Source: an uncultured Oscillospiraceae bacterium
GTDB taxonomy: Bacteria; Bacillota; Clostridia; Oscillospirales; Oscillospiraceae
Reading direction: 5' to 3'
DNA: 35,128 nt
Assembly: GCA_947632175.1 (NCBI GenBank)
Contig: CANROC010000024.1
Location: 1-35,128, forward strand
The notes under the pieces are model-generated. The model saw only the letters and a program-made list of their open reading frames with translations. It had not been told where the DNA came from and ran no database searches. A program made the translations under genes and the position numbers. This document shows, in pieces, positions 15,401 through 23,516 of this stretch. The first letter of the stretch is position 1. The number at the start of each line of letters is the position of its first letter.

Positions 15401-15459
15401 TTATATCACCTCCAGATCAGTTTCCATCCGATAAGGCGCCCCTTTATTTCCCTGTCAAT

Positions 15460-15488
15460 AGTATACCACATGGATTTTTAGATCGCAA
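15460..15488 (-). promoter_or_regulatory. Promoter of the DUF4259-like gene
   Basis: Minus strand: -35 TTGCGA (15483-15488), a 17-nt spacer, -10 TATACT (15460-15465), about 60 nt before the ATG. Confidence 0.6.
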
Positions 15489-15545
15489 CAGCTTAAGGAA
15501 CGGGCGGGTGCGTTGGGAAATGTCGGGCGGGGGGCAAAAAATTGC

Positions 15546-15584
15546 TTGACAAACGATTCCATGAGTGATATCATAATGATATCA
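15546..15584 (+). promoter_or_regulatory. Promoter and palindromic operator of the ABC exporter operon
   Basis: -35 TTGACA (15546-15551), a 17-nt spacer, -10 TATCAT (15569-15574). A perfect 19-bp palindrome TGATATCATAATGATATCA (15566-15584) covers the -10 element, so binding there would block RNA polymerase. No regulator gene is adjacent. A GntR/YtrA-like or TetR-type repressor elsewhere is a guess. Confidence 0.75.
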
Positions 15585-15602
15585 TCTTAGAAAGCGAGCG
15601 GG

Positions 15603-16496
15603 GTGATCGGATTGATCCTTGAATTTCGCGATATCCACAAATCCTTCGGGGAGAAGAAGGTCCTGACCGGGGTGAGCTTCCGGGCCGAGGGCGGCAAGGC
15701 TTTCGGGCTTCTGGGGCGCAACGGGGCGGGGAAGACCACGTCCATCCGCATCCTCATGGGCGTCTTCCCGGCGGATTCCGGCGAGGTCCTCATCGACGGT
15801 AAGCCCATCGACTATAAGAAAGTGGGCCTGGGGTATCTTCCCGAGGAGCGGGGCCTCTATCCCAAGAAAAAGATCATCGACCAGCTGGTCTATTTTGCCG
15901 AGCTCAAGGGGATGCGCGCCGCCGATGCCGTGCGCGAGTGCGACCGGTGGCTCGAGCGCCTGGAGATGACCGAGTACCGGGACAAGCGGCTGGACGTCCT
16001 CTCCAAGGGCAACCAGCAGAAGATCCAGCTCATCACGGCGCTGGCCCACGACCCGGACATCATCATCCTGGACGAGCCCTTCTCCGGCCTTGACCCGGTG
16101 AACGCCATGCTCCTCAAGGACGTGGTGAAGGAGGAAATCCAGCAGGGCAAGATCGTCCTCTTCTCCTCCCACCAGATGAGCTACATAGAGGAGTTTTGCG
16201 ACTCCATCGCCATCATCAATAAGGGCGAGGTGGCCATCACCGGCGACCTTGCCGAGATCAAGCGCGACTACCCCCGGGACCGCCTGGCCATCCGCTCCGC
16301 CCAAAACGCGGCCATCGCCGCGGCCTTCCCCGGCAGGACCGAGCTTGCGGAGAACGGGGAGCTGATTTTGAGGCTGGGGGACCCCGGCGAAAAAATGGCC
16401 GTGATGAAAAAGCTTTCGGAGAGCTTCGACATCGACGAGGTGCGCGTCTTTGAGCCCAGTCTCAACGACATTTTCGTTGAGTACGCGGGGGATTGA
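15603..16496 (+). CDS. ABC transporter ATP-binding protein (NatA/YhaQ type)
   Basis: 297 aa. Walker A GRNGAGKT (38-45), Q-loop region GYLPEERGLY (77-86), signature LSKGNQQ (133-139), Walker B IIILDEP (153-159), D-loop SGLD and H-loop SSHQM follow. The C-terminal 80 residues form the accessory domain seen in NatA/YhaQ-like ATPases of ABC-2 exporters, ending EPSLNDIFVEYAGD. GTG at 15603 is taken as start, after GAGCGGG. It overlaps the permease reading region closely and they form one operon. The substrate is unknown; sodium or peptide/antibiotic export are known roles of relatives. Confidence 0.9.
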   Translation: MIGLILEFRDIHKSFGEKKVLTGVSFRAEGGKAFGLLGRNGAGKTTSIRILMGVFPADSGEVLIDGKPIDYKKVGLGYLPEERGLYPKKKIIDQLVYFAELKGMRAADAVRECDRWLERLEMTEYRDKRLDVLSKGNQQKIQLITALAHDPDIIILDEPFSGLDPVNAMLLKDVVKEEIQQGKIVLFSSHQMSYIEEFCDSIAIINKGEVAITGDLAEIKRDYPRDRLAIRSAQNAAIAAAFPGRTELAENGELILRLGDPGEKMAVMKKLSESFDIDEVRVFEPSLNDIFVEYAGD

Positions 16497-16504
16497 GGTG
16501 TGAT

Positions 16505-17731
16505 ATGGGACAATTTTGGAAAATACTGAAATTTGAGCTGAAAGGCTACCTTCAGAATAAGGTCTTCGTAGGCGTCACGGTCTTCCTCGTGGTGGTGCTG
16601 GCCCTGGTGTTGTTTTTCCCGCGAGTCGCGGACGCGCTGGGCGGGGACGACGCGGACAGCCCGGAGCCCGCGGGGGAGCGGGACGTGATGCTCCTCAAGG
16701 GCGGGGACGAGCGGGCCCTGGAGGCTTTCGCGGAGGCGTTCCCGGAGTATGAGGTCCGGCTGGAGGACGGGGATGTGCGCTCGCCTGTCACCGCCGGTGA
16801 CGCCGCCTGCGCCGTGGAGCTTGCCTCCCTCACCAGCTTTACGTACCTTGTGGACAACCTCTCCATGTACGACAACAACGCCCAGCGGGTGTCGGAGGTC
16901 CTGACGGACCTCTACCGCCTCGCGGCCCTGTCGGAGGCCGGCGTCCCGGCCGAGGAGGTGGAGCGGATCATGGCCGCCGAGCCCACCTTTGATGTCCTCA
17001 GCCTGGGCGTGGACCAGGGGCAGAACTTCTTCTATACCTATATCATGATCTTCGCCCTCTACATGGTCATCCTCCTGTACGGCCAGATGGTAGCCACCAA
17101 CGTGGCCACGGAGAAGAGCTCCCGGGCCATGGAGCTGCTGGTCACCTCCGCCCGGCCCACCTCCATGATGTTCGGCAAGGTCCTGGCCTCCGGCATCGCG
17201 GGGCTCACCCAAATCGTCTGCGTCTTCGGCTCGGCGCTGCTCTTCTATAACCTGAACGCCTCCTTCTGGGCCGGCAACGAGCTCATGGGCCTGCTCTTCG
17301 ATATGCCCGTGTCCCTCCTCCTCTACATGGTCGTGTTCTTCATCCTGGGCTTCTTCATCTACGCCTTCCTCTACGGCGCCATTGGGTCCACCGCCTCGAA
17401 GCTGGAGGACATCAACACCGCCGTCATGCCCGTGACGCTTATCTTCATCGCCGGATTTATGGTGGTGGTCTTCGGTATGTCCAGCGGCAGCGTGGATAAC
17501 CCCCTGATGGTGGCATGCTCCTACATCCCCTTTACAAGCCCCATGGCCATGTTCACCCGCATCGCCATGTCCCACCCCGCCGCCTGGGAGATCGTCCTCT
17601 CCGTGACCATCCTCGCCGCCTCCTGCGTGGGCATCGGCGTGCTGGCCGCCAAGATCTACAAGGTCGGCGTCCTCCTCTACGGCAACAAGCCCAAACTCGG
17701 CGATATCTTCAAAGCGCTGAAAAAAGCATAA
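16505..17731 (+). CDS. ABC-2 type permease (NatB/YhaP type)
   Basis: 408 aa. One N-terminal membrane helix (VFVGVTVFLVVVLALVLFF), an extracytoplasmic domain of about 150 residues, then five more helices in the C-terminal half, including NFFYTYIMIFALYMVILLYG, the conserved VATEKSSRAMELLVTSARPTSMMFGK loop, and AVMPVTLIFIAGFMVVVFGM. This is the ABC-2 permease layout, partner of the ATPase just upstream (8 nt gap). ATG at 16505 follows GAGGTG; a TTG 12 nt earlier is less likely. Confidence 0.9.
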   Translation: MGQFWKILKFELKGYLQNKVFVGVTVFLVVVLALVLFFPRVADALGGDDADSPEPAGERDVMLLKGGDERALEAFAEAFPEYEVRLEDGDVRSPVTAGDAACAVELASLTSFTYLVDNLSMYDNNAQRVSEVLTDLYRLAALSEAGVPAEEVERIMAAEPTFDVLSLGVDQGQNFFYTYIMIFALYMVILLYGQMVATNVATEKSSRAMELLVTSARPTSMMFGKVLASGIAGLTQIVCVFGSALLFYNLNASFWAGNELMGLLFDMPVSLLLYMVVFFILGFFIYAFLYGAIGSTASKLEDINTAVMPVTLIFIAGFMVVVFGMSSGSVDNPLMVACSYIPFTSPMAMFTRIAMSHPAAWEIVLSVTILAASCVGIGVLAAKIYKVGVLLYGNKPKLGDIFKALKKA

Positions 17732-17741
17732 GCGACCCGTT

Positions 17742-17774
17742 CCCCGGCGCGGACACCGCGCCGGGGGCTTTTTT
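17742..17774 (+). terminator. Rho-independent terminator of the ABC operon
   Basis: 11-bp perfect stem CCCCGGCGCGG / CCGCGCCGGGG, 3-nt loop, followed by GC and six T. Confidence 0.92.
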
Positions 17775-17803
17775 GCTCCTGTCCGAAAAAAATGCGGTGC
17801 TTG

Positions 17804-17832
17804 TCATATCCCCCCATCCCGTCCCATAGAAT
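17804..17832 (+). promoter_or_regulatory. Probable sigma-E promoter of spoIVA
   Basis: TCATATC (17804-17810), a 14-nt spacer, and CATAGAAT (17825-17832) resemble the mother-cell sigma-E consensus (-35 ATA-containing box, -10 CATACAAT). No sigma-A-type hexamers are present in the same gap. spoIVA is a sigma-E gene in Bacillus and Clostridia (known). Confidence 0.6.
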
Positions 17833-17878
17833 CTTGTAGACCGCGGATTTATAGTTTACCGGATAGGGGGACTTCAGG

Positions 17879-19357
17879 TTGGAAAACGAAAAAATCTATG
17901 AGGACATCGCCAAACGGACCGGCGGGGATATATATCTGGGCGTGGTGGGCCCCGTGAGAACGGGGAAATCCACCTTTATCAAGCGTTTCATGGAAACCAT
18001 GGTCATCCCGCGCATCGACAACGTCTACATGCGCGAGCGGGCCCGGGATGAGCTGCCCCAGTCCGGGTCCGGCAGGACCATCATGACGGCGGAGCCCAAG
18101 TTCGTGCCGGAGGAGGCGGTGGACATCGCCCTGGACGACGAGACGCACATCTCCGTGCGGCTGGTGGACTGCGTGGGCTACATGGTGGAGGGGGCCCTGG
18201 GGGACACGGAGAACGGCGCGGAGCGCATGGTCACCACCCCCTGGTTCGACGAGGAGATCCCCATGCGCAAGGCCGCCGAGCTGGGGACCCGGAAGGTCAT
18301 CTGCGAGCACTCCACCATCGGCCTTGCCGTCACCACCGACGGGTCGGTGACGGACCTGCCCAGGGAGGCGTACGTGGAGGCGGAGGCCAGGGTCGTGGGG
18401 GAGCTTTCGGCCCTGGGCAAGCCCTTCGTCCTTCTTTTAAACTCCCAGCACCCGGACAGCGACGAGACGGAGGCCCTGCGCCGGGAGCTGGCGGAGACCT
18501 ACGACGTCACCTGCCTTGCCGTCAACTGCATGACCCTCACCGGCGAGGACATCACGGAAATTTTAAAGGCCGTGCTGTGCCAGTTCCCCGTGGGCGACAT
18601 CGGCGTCTTCCTGCCCGCCTGGCTCGGGGCGCTGGAGCCCGGCGACCCCATCCGCGAGGCCGTCTACGCCGCCCTCCGGGAGGGCGCGGAGAAGACGGAG
18701 CGCATCCGGGACCTTAAGGGCTTCGTGGAGACGCTGCGCGCCTGCGACAAGGTCAGCGGCGCGGAGCTTACGGAGCTCAACATGGGCACGGGAGAGGCAA
18801 GGATCCGCATGGACCTGCCCCGCACCCTTTTCTACGAGACGATAGGCGAGATGTCGGGCTTCACCATCGGCGACGACGGGGACCTCATCGCGCTTTTGAA
18901 GGACCTGGCGGCGGTAAAGGCCGCGTACGACAAGGTGTCCGGCGCCCTCCGGGACGTGCGGGAGAAGGGCTACGGCGTGGTCATGCCGGACATCACGGAG
19001 CTTAAGCTCCAGGAGCCGGAGATCGTCAAGCGCGCCGGGAAATACTCCGTGCGCCTGAAGGCCAACGCCCCCAGCATCCACATGCTCTGCGTGGACACGG
19101 TGACGGAGGTCTCCCCCGCCGTGGGCGGCGAGCGCTCCAGCGAGGACGTGGTCAACTTCCTCCTCCAGGAGTTCGAGGGGGACACCGGGAAGATCTGGGA
19201 GTCCAACCTTTTCGGCAAATCCCTCCACCAGATCGCCGCCGAGGGCCTCCAGACCAAGATCCGCAAAATGCCCCCGGAGGTCCAAACCAAGCTGCGCGGC
19301 ACCGTCCAGCGCATCATCAACGACGGCTGCAACGGGCTCATCTGTTTGATTTTGTAA
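17879..19357 (+). CDS. spoIVA: Stage IV sporulation protein A
   Basis: 492 aa. N-terminal IYEDIAKRTGGDIYLGVVGPVRTGKSTFI is the diagnostic SpoIVA start, with Walker A GPVRTGKST at 24-32, followed by ARDELPQSGSGRTIMTAEPKFVP. SpoIVA is a cytoskeletal ATPase that polymerises on the mother-cell face of the forespore membrane and forms the basement of the spore coat. The middle and C-terminal domains are full-length as in Bacillus (492 aa), ending CNGLICLIL, the hydrophobic C-terminus that anchors to SpoVM-bound membrane. Start codon is TTG at 17879 after GGGGG. It shows the organism forms endospores. Confidence 0.96.
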   Translation: MENEKIYEDIAKRTGGDIYLGVVGPVRTGKSTFIKRFMETMVIPRIDNVYMRERARDELPQSGSGRTIMTAEPKFVPEEAVDIALDDETHISVRLVDCVGYMVEGALGDTENGAERMVTTPWFDEEIPMRKAAELGTRKVICEHSTIGLAVTTDGSVTDLPREAYVEAEARVVGELSALGKPFVLLLNSQHPDSDETEALRRELAETYDVTCLAVNCMTLTGEDITEILKAVLCQFPVGDIGVFLPAWLGALEPGDPIREAVYAALREGAEKTERIRDLKGFVETLRACDKVSGAELTELNMGTGEARIRMDLPRTLFYETIGEMSGFTIGDDGDLIALLKDLAAVKAAYDKVSGALRDVREKGYGVVMPDITELKLQEPEIVKRAGKYSVRLKANAPSIHMLCVDTVTEVSPAVGGERSSEDVVNFLLQEFEGDTGKIWESNLFGKSLHQIAAEGLQTKIRKMPPEVQTKLRGTVQRIINDGCNGLICLIL

Positions 19358-20136
19358 GAGTCTTACCCCATACGGGCCGTCGCCTGGCGGCCCATGCCCC
19401 CGATAACCGCCATTTCCCGTTTTATCGGACCCGTTCCCGTTACGCAACGTTCCACGGGCGGACACATGGGTCCGCCCCTACGGGGAATGTGAAAGGTTAT
19501 CCCATTCAACCAACGCCGGAAATCATTGAAACGCGGGTCGCCGGGGACGGCGACCCCTACGGCGTAATTGGGGCGGATTCCCTTTATCGGAACCGCTCTG
19601 TTATCCAACGTTCGCTTCCCCCCTGCCCCCCTCCTACGAGGAGGGGGCTCCGAGACGGAGACGGGCGCGAATTTTCGAAACGTTTCCCATAACTTACCCT
19701 GTAGGGGCCGCCACTCCTGGCGGCCCGCACGCAACACATTCGGTTTCCCGGAAGCCCCAGTTACGCCCAACGGGCTCGAATACCCCGCCGCCGCGGCGGC
19801 ACCCCATCTCCAGCCCAAGAGCCGCCGCTGCGCGGCGGTTGGCCTCCGAAACACGCCTGCGGGCGTAGTTTTTCCGAAAAAGGGGTCAAGGGGAACAAGG
19901 TTGCGGCGCTTCGCGCCGCATTTTTTAAGAATGCGCCGCAAAGCGGCGCAACCTTATTCGCCCCCTCCTCGTAGGAGGGGGGCAGGGGGGCAGCGAGCGT
20001 GGGATGACGGAGCGGCCCCGACAAACCGCACCCGCCAAAGTCCTTCCGGGAGGGGCTTTTTTGCCGTGTGAGCCCCATGTTTCGCTGATTTTCGCGCGCC
20101 ACGCGGTGTACAATACACCTGACCCCACACAAGAAG
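19358..20136. repeat. Intergenic block of interspersed GC-rich palindromic repeats
   Basis: No gene seen. From left to right: a block with GGTCCGCCCCTACGGGGAAT and CGCCGGAAATCATTGAAACG (about 19424-19570); the 'CCCTCCTACGAGGAGGG' repeat in reverse orientation (19600-19652); GTAGGGGCCGCCACTCCTGG (from 19701); arms such as GCCGCCGCGGCGGC and GAGCCGCCGCTGCGCGGCGG; GCGGCGCTTCGCGCCGC; and a forward copy of the CTCCTCGTAGGAGG repeat with a GCGAGCGTGGGATGA tail (19961-20016). Most blocks recur in the same order at 22421-23043. Short open frames here are not genes. Confidence 0.8.
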
Positions 20137-20165
20137 TTGACAAAACCGGAAAAGCGTGGTATAAT
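20137..20165 (+). promoter_or_regulatory. Promoter of the RNase J operon
   Basis: Perfect -35 TTGACA (20137-20142), a 17-nt spacer, perfect -10 TATAAT (20160-20165). The leader is about 160 nt. Confidence 0.92.
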
Positions 20166-20240
20166 ACCTTTCACTTGAATTTTAGCGCCCTTTCGGCGCT
20201 TAAAGATACATACATATAAGGCGTTTGGTTCAATGGAGTC

Positions 20241-20272
20241 GGGATTTTCGGCGATTCAGGGCCGAAAATCCC
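20241..20272 (+). promoter_or_regulatory. Leader hairpin of the RNase J mRNA
   Basis: 12-bp perfect stem GGGATTTTCGGC / GCCGAAAATCCC with an 8-nt loop, in the long 5' leader. A smaller hairpin (AGCGCC / GGCGCT) precedes it at about 20184-20201. No T tract follows, so it is not a terminator; a 5'-stabilising or autoregulatory role is possible. Confidence 0.6.
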
Positions 20273-20332
20273 ATCACCGTTGGGCTTTAGATGTGTGTGT
20301 CTACATATTTTGTTTCAAAGGAGATTCTTTAC

Positions 20333-22000
20333 GTGTCACAGAAGGAAAAACTGAATATCTTTGCCCTTGGCGGGCTCAACGAGATCGGGAAGAACATGTA
20401 CGTCTACGAGTACGGCCAGGATATCCTGGTGGTGGACTGCGGCATCGGCTTCCCGGACGACGAGATGTACGGCATCGACTCCGTCATCCCGGACATCACC
20501 TACCTTGTGAAGAACAAGACCCGCATCCGGGGCATCGTCCTCACCCACGGCCACGAGGACCACATCGGCGCCATGCCCTTCGTTATGGACGAGCTGATGC
20601 AGGTGCCCGTCTACGCCACCGCCCTCACCAACGCCCTGGTGAACATTAAGCTCACCGAGCACGGCACCGCCGACAAGGTGAAGCTCAACACCGTCAAGGC
20701 CGGCGATACGGTGAAGATCGGCTGCTTCAAGGTGGAGTTTATCCACGTCAACCACTCCATCCCCGACTCCGTGGCCCTGGCCATCCGGACGCCCGTGGGC
20801 GTCATCGTCCACACCGGCGACTATAAGATCGACACCACCCCCATCGACGGCGGCATGATCGATCTCGCGCGTCTCGGCGAGCTGGGCAAGCGCGGCGTCC
20901 TGGCGCTGGTCACGGACTCCACCAACGTGGAAAACCCCGGCTTCTCCCTCTCCGAGAGCGTGGTGGCCGAAAACTTCGAAAAGCAGTTCCAGGACTGCCA
21001 CGACCGTATCATCGTCACCACCTTCGCCTCCAACGTCCACCGGCTCCAGCAGGTCATCAACTGCGCCAAAAAGTACGGCCGCAAGGTGGCGGTGACCGGG
21101 CGGAGCATGGAGAACGTCCTGCGCGTGGCCACGGAGCTGGGCTATATGGACATCCCCCAGGGGATTTTGGTTGACATAAATCAGATCAAGGGCCTGCCCA
21201 AGGACCGGGTGGTGATCATCTCCACCGGCAGCCAGGGGGAGGCCATGAGCGCCCTGCACCGCATCGCCTTTTCCGAGCACAAGCAGGTGGAGATCATGCC
21301 GGGGGACAAGATCATCATCTCCGCCTCCGCCATCCCCGGCAACGAAAACTCCATCACCCAGGTGGTGGACGAGCTCTTCCGCAAGGGCGCCACGGTGGTC
21401 TATGAGCGCTCGGCGCTCTTGCACGCCTCCGGCCACGCCTGCCGGGAGGAGCTGAAGCTCATGCTGGCCTTGGTGAAGCCGAAGTTCTTCATCCCCGTCC
21501 ACGGCGAGTACCGGCACCTGAAGATCCACGCCGATCTTGCCAAATCCATGGGCGTGCCCCCGAAAAACGTGGTCATCGCCGACATCGGCCGCGTCATCGA
21601 GCTCTCCGCCCGGAGCATCAAGCTGGCGGGCGTGGTCCCGGCGGGGAAGGTCTTCGTGGACGGCACCGGCGTGGGCGACGTGGGGAGCGTTGTCCTCCGC
21701 GACCGCAAGCACCTGGCGCAGGACGGCATGCTGGTGGTGGTGGTGAGCCTCTCCAGCTACGACGGGTCCGTGGTCTCCGGCCCCGACATCATCACCCGCG
21801 GGTTCGTGTACGTCAAGGAGAACGAGAACCTGATGCAGGAGATGCGGGACGTGGCCATGGAGGCCATCGATTCCTGCAACGCCCGCCGCGTCAAGGACTG
21901 GGCCGGCATCAAGGGCGCCATGAAGACGCGCCTTTCCGATTACCTCTACCGCAAGACCAAGCGCAGCCCCATGGTGCTGCCGGTTATTATGGAGGTATGA
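20333..22000 (+). CDS. rnj: Ribonuclease J
   Basis: 555 aa, the usual length. Metallo-beta-lactamase/beta-CASP fold: LTHGHEDHIGAMPF gives the zinc motif HGHEDH (72-77), with NHSIPDS, HTGDYKID and the beta-CASP part TTFASNVHRL..GRSMENVLRVA, plus the C-terminal domain with GVGDVGSVVLRDRKHLA and SGPDIITRGFVYVKE. RNase J is a 5'-3' exo- and endoribonuclease central to mRNA decay and rRNA maturation in Firmicutes. GTG at 20333 is taken as start since AAAGGAG (20317-20323) is 9 nt upstream; an in-frame ATG at 20291 has no such site. Confidence 0.96.
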   Translation: MSQKEKLNIFALGGLNEIGKNMYVYEYGQDILVVDCGIGFPDDEMYGIDSVIPDITYLVKNKTRIRGIVLTHGHEDHIGAMPFVMDELMQVPVYATALTNALVNIKLTEHGTADKVKLNTVKAGDTVKIGCFKVEFIHVNHSIPDSVALAIRTPVGVIVHTGDYKIDTTPIDGGMIDLARLGELGKRGVLALVTDSTNVENPGFSLSESVVAENFEKQFQDCHDRIIVTTFASNVHRLQQVINCAKKYGRKVAVTGRSMENVLRVATELGYMDIPQGILVDINQIKGLPKDRVVIISTGSQGEAMSALHRIAFSEHKQVEIMPGDKIIISASAIPGNENSITQVVDELFRKGATVVYERSALLHASGHACREELKLMLALVKPKFFIPVHGEYRHLKIHADLAKSMGVPPKNVVIADIGRVIELSARSIKLAGVVPAGKVFVDGTGVGDVGSVVLRDRKHLAQDGMLVVVVSLSSYDGSVVSGPDIITRGFVYVKENENLMQEMRDVAMEAIDSCNARRVKDWAGIKGAMKTRLSDYLYRKTKRSPMVLPVIMEV

Positions 22001-22001
22001 G

Positions 22002-22343
22002 GTGAACATACAGATCTTCGGCAAATCCAAGTGCTTCGACACGAAGAAGGCCGAGCGGTATTTTAAGGAGCGGCGGGTCAAGTTCCAGTCGGTGGACATC
22101 CTCCGCTACGGTCTGAGCCCCCGGGAGCTCGACTCCGTCCGCCGCGCCGTGGGGCTGGAGGCCATGATCGACGAAAAGGCCAAGGACGCGGAGCTTTTGA
22201 AGTATCTGGCCTATGACGAGGACAAGGTCGAAAAGCTCCTGGAAAACCCCTCCCTCCTCAAGACCCCCATCGTCCGCAACGGCAAACAGGCCACCGTCGG
22301 CTACTGCCCGGAGGTCTGGAAGAGTTGGGAAGAGAGCAAATAA
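22002..22343 (+). CDS. ArsC/Spx-family thioredoxin-fold protein
   Basis: 113 aa. Begins VNIQIFGKSKCFDTKKAERYFKERRVKFQSVDI, an ArsC/Spx-like fold with a single cysteine at the active-site loop (KSKCFDT), so the CxxC of Spx is absent. KTPIVRNGKQATVGY near the C-terminus is the cis-proline segment of the family. The reaction is unknown; arsenate reductase activity is not supported since the catalytic Cys triad is missing. GTG at 22002 is preceded by GGAGG and begins 1 nt after the RNase J stop, so the two are co-transcribed. Confidence 0.85.
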   Translation: MNIQIFGKSKCFDTKKAERYFKERRVKFQSVDILRYGLSPRELDSVRRAVGLEAMIDEKAKDAELLKYLAYDEDKVEKLLENPSLLKTPIVRNGKQATVGYCPEVWKSWEESK

Positions 22344-22348
22344 GGAAT

Positions 22349-22383
22349 CCGCCCTCCTGATTTCGGGAGGGCGGTATTTTTTT
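22349..22383 (+). terminator. Rho-independent terminator of the RNase J operon
   Basis: 9-bp stem CCGCCCTCC / GGAGGGCGG followed by TA and seven T. Confidence 0.9.
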
Positions 22384-23080
22384 GAGGCGGCGGGGAACTG
22401 TATCATCTCAAAATCGCGCCGTAGGGGTCGCCGTCCCCGGCGACCCGCCTATCGTCTATTGACCCGTCCCGAACACCGCCGTACGGGCCGCATCTCCGCG
22501 CCAAGAGCCGCCGCTGCGCGGCGGTTGCGCTCCGAAACGCGCCTGCGGGCGCAGGCCCACAGCGGCCCTTTCCCTCCGTTGACCGACATTTCCCGTTTAA
22601 TCGGAACCGTTTCCGTCCTGTCACGTGTCACGGGCGGACACATGGGTCCGCCCCTACGGGGAATATGGAATGTTATCCCATTCGACCGACGCCGGAAATC
22701 ATCGAAACGCGGGCCGCCAGGAGTGGCGGCCCCTACAGGGCGCGTTGTCCGAACGGTTTCGATAAAACGAATCCGCCCCAATTATGCCGTAGGGGCCGCC
22801 ACTCCTGGCGGCCCGCACGCAACACATTCGGTTTCCCGGAAGCCCCAGTTATGCTCCACGGGCTCGAATACCCCGCCGCTGCGGCGGCACCCCTTTTTCC
22901 GAAAAAGGGGTCGGGGGAACAAGGTTGCGGCGCTTCGCGCCGCCTTTATATTTAAATTGCGCCGCAGGCGCAAACCTTTTAAAAAGCCCCCTCCTCGTAG
23001 GAGGGGGGCAGGGGGGCAGCGAGCGTGGGATGCCTGAGCAGTGCCCGTCCCCTCCGCACGGGTATTTTTTTCAAAAACCC
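22384..23080. repeat. Second intergenic block of interspersed palindromic repeats
   Basis: No gene seen. Contains GTAGGGGTCGCCGTCCCCGG (from 22421), GAGCCGCCGCTGCGCGGCGG (22505-22524), the GGTCCGCCCCTACGGGGAAT block (about 22578-22740), GTAGGGGCCGCCACTCCTGG (from 22791), GCGGCGCTTCGCGCCGC (about 22926-22942) and CTCCTCGTAGGAGG with GCGAGCGTGGGATG (22986-23043). These are mostly the same modules as at 19424-20016, in the same order. Confidence 0.8.
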
Positions 23081-23082
23081 TA

Positions 23083-23137
23083 TTGACAACCCGTGACTAC
23101 TGTGATAGTATAAGACCGTGATAACTATTGCAATAGT
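23083..23137 (+). promoter_or_regulatory. Promoter and two BlaI-type operators
   Basis: -35 TTGACA (23083-23088), a 17-nt spacer, -10 TAGTAT (23106-23111). Dyad 1 ACTACTGTGATAGT (23096-23109) overlaps spacer and -10. Dyad 2 ACTATTGCAATAGT (23124-23137) is a perfect palindrome at the start of the transcript. Both resemble the TACTA..TAGTA half-sites used by BlaI/MecI repressors, implying autoregulation. Confidence 0.85.
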
Positions 23138-23155
23138 CACACAAGGAGGCAGAAT

Positions 23156-23509
23156 ATGGAGAGGCTGTTTGAATCGGAGCTGCGGGTGATGGAGCCGCTG
23201 TGGGAGGAGGGGGAGATGTCCGCCGGGACGCTGGCGAAGAAGCTCACCGCCGCCTGGGGCTGGAACCGCAACACCACCTACACCGTCATCAAAAAGCTGG
23301 TGGACAAGGGCGTCATCGAGCGCCGGGAGCCGGGGTTTATCTGCCGGCCGCTTTTGAGCCGCGAGGAGGCGCGGCGGCAGGAGACGGAGGGGCTGATCAG
23401 TCGGATGTTCAACGGCTCCAAGGCCCAGTTCCTGTCCTCGTTCCTCAGCGGCGGCCTGACGCCGGAGGAGGCGGCGGAGCTGCGCGCCGTCATTGAAAGG
23501 CTGGAGTGA
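23156..23509 (+). CDS. BlaI/MecI-family transcriptional repressor
   Basis: 117 aa. Winged-helix repressor: ELRVMEPLWEEGEMSAGTLAKKL..WNRNTTYTVIKKLVDKGVIERREPGFICRPLLSREE is the BlaI DNA-binding domain, and the C-terminal helices (SFLSGGLTPEEAAELRAVIERLE) form the dimerisation part. It should bind the two dyads just upstream. ATG follows AAGGAGGCAGAAT. It overlaps or abuts the BlaR1-like gene (gap 7 nt), the standard bicistronic sensor-repressor arrangement. Confidence 0.93.
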   Translation: MERLFESELRVMEPLWEEGEMSAGTLAKKLTAAWGWNRNTTYTVIKKLVDKGVIERREPGFICRPLLSREEARRQETEGLISRMFNGSKAQFLSSFLSGGLTPEEAAELRAVIERLE

Positions 23510-23516
23510 GGCTGTC

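Noticed and set aside
19358-20136. Short frames of 60-190 codons in the repeat blocks
   Set aside because: They translate palindromic repeats, recur in both repeat blocks in different frames and lack start signals.
20336-22099. A 587-codon frame on the minus strand
   Set aside because: It is the His/Asp/Val-rich shadow of RNase J, whose motifs are unambiguous.
22002-22343. Arsenate reductase
   Set aside because: Only one cysteine is in the active-site loop and no ars genes are near, so only the fold family is called.
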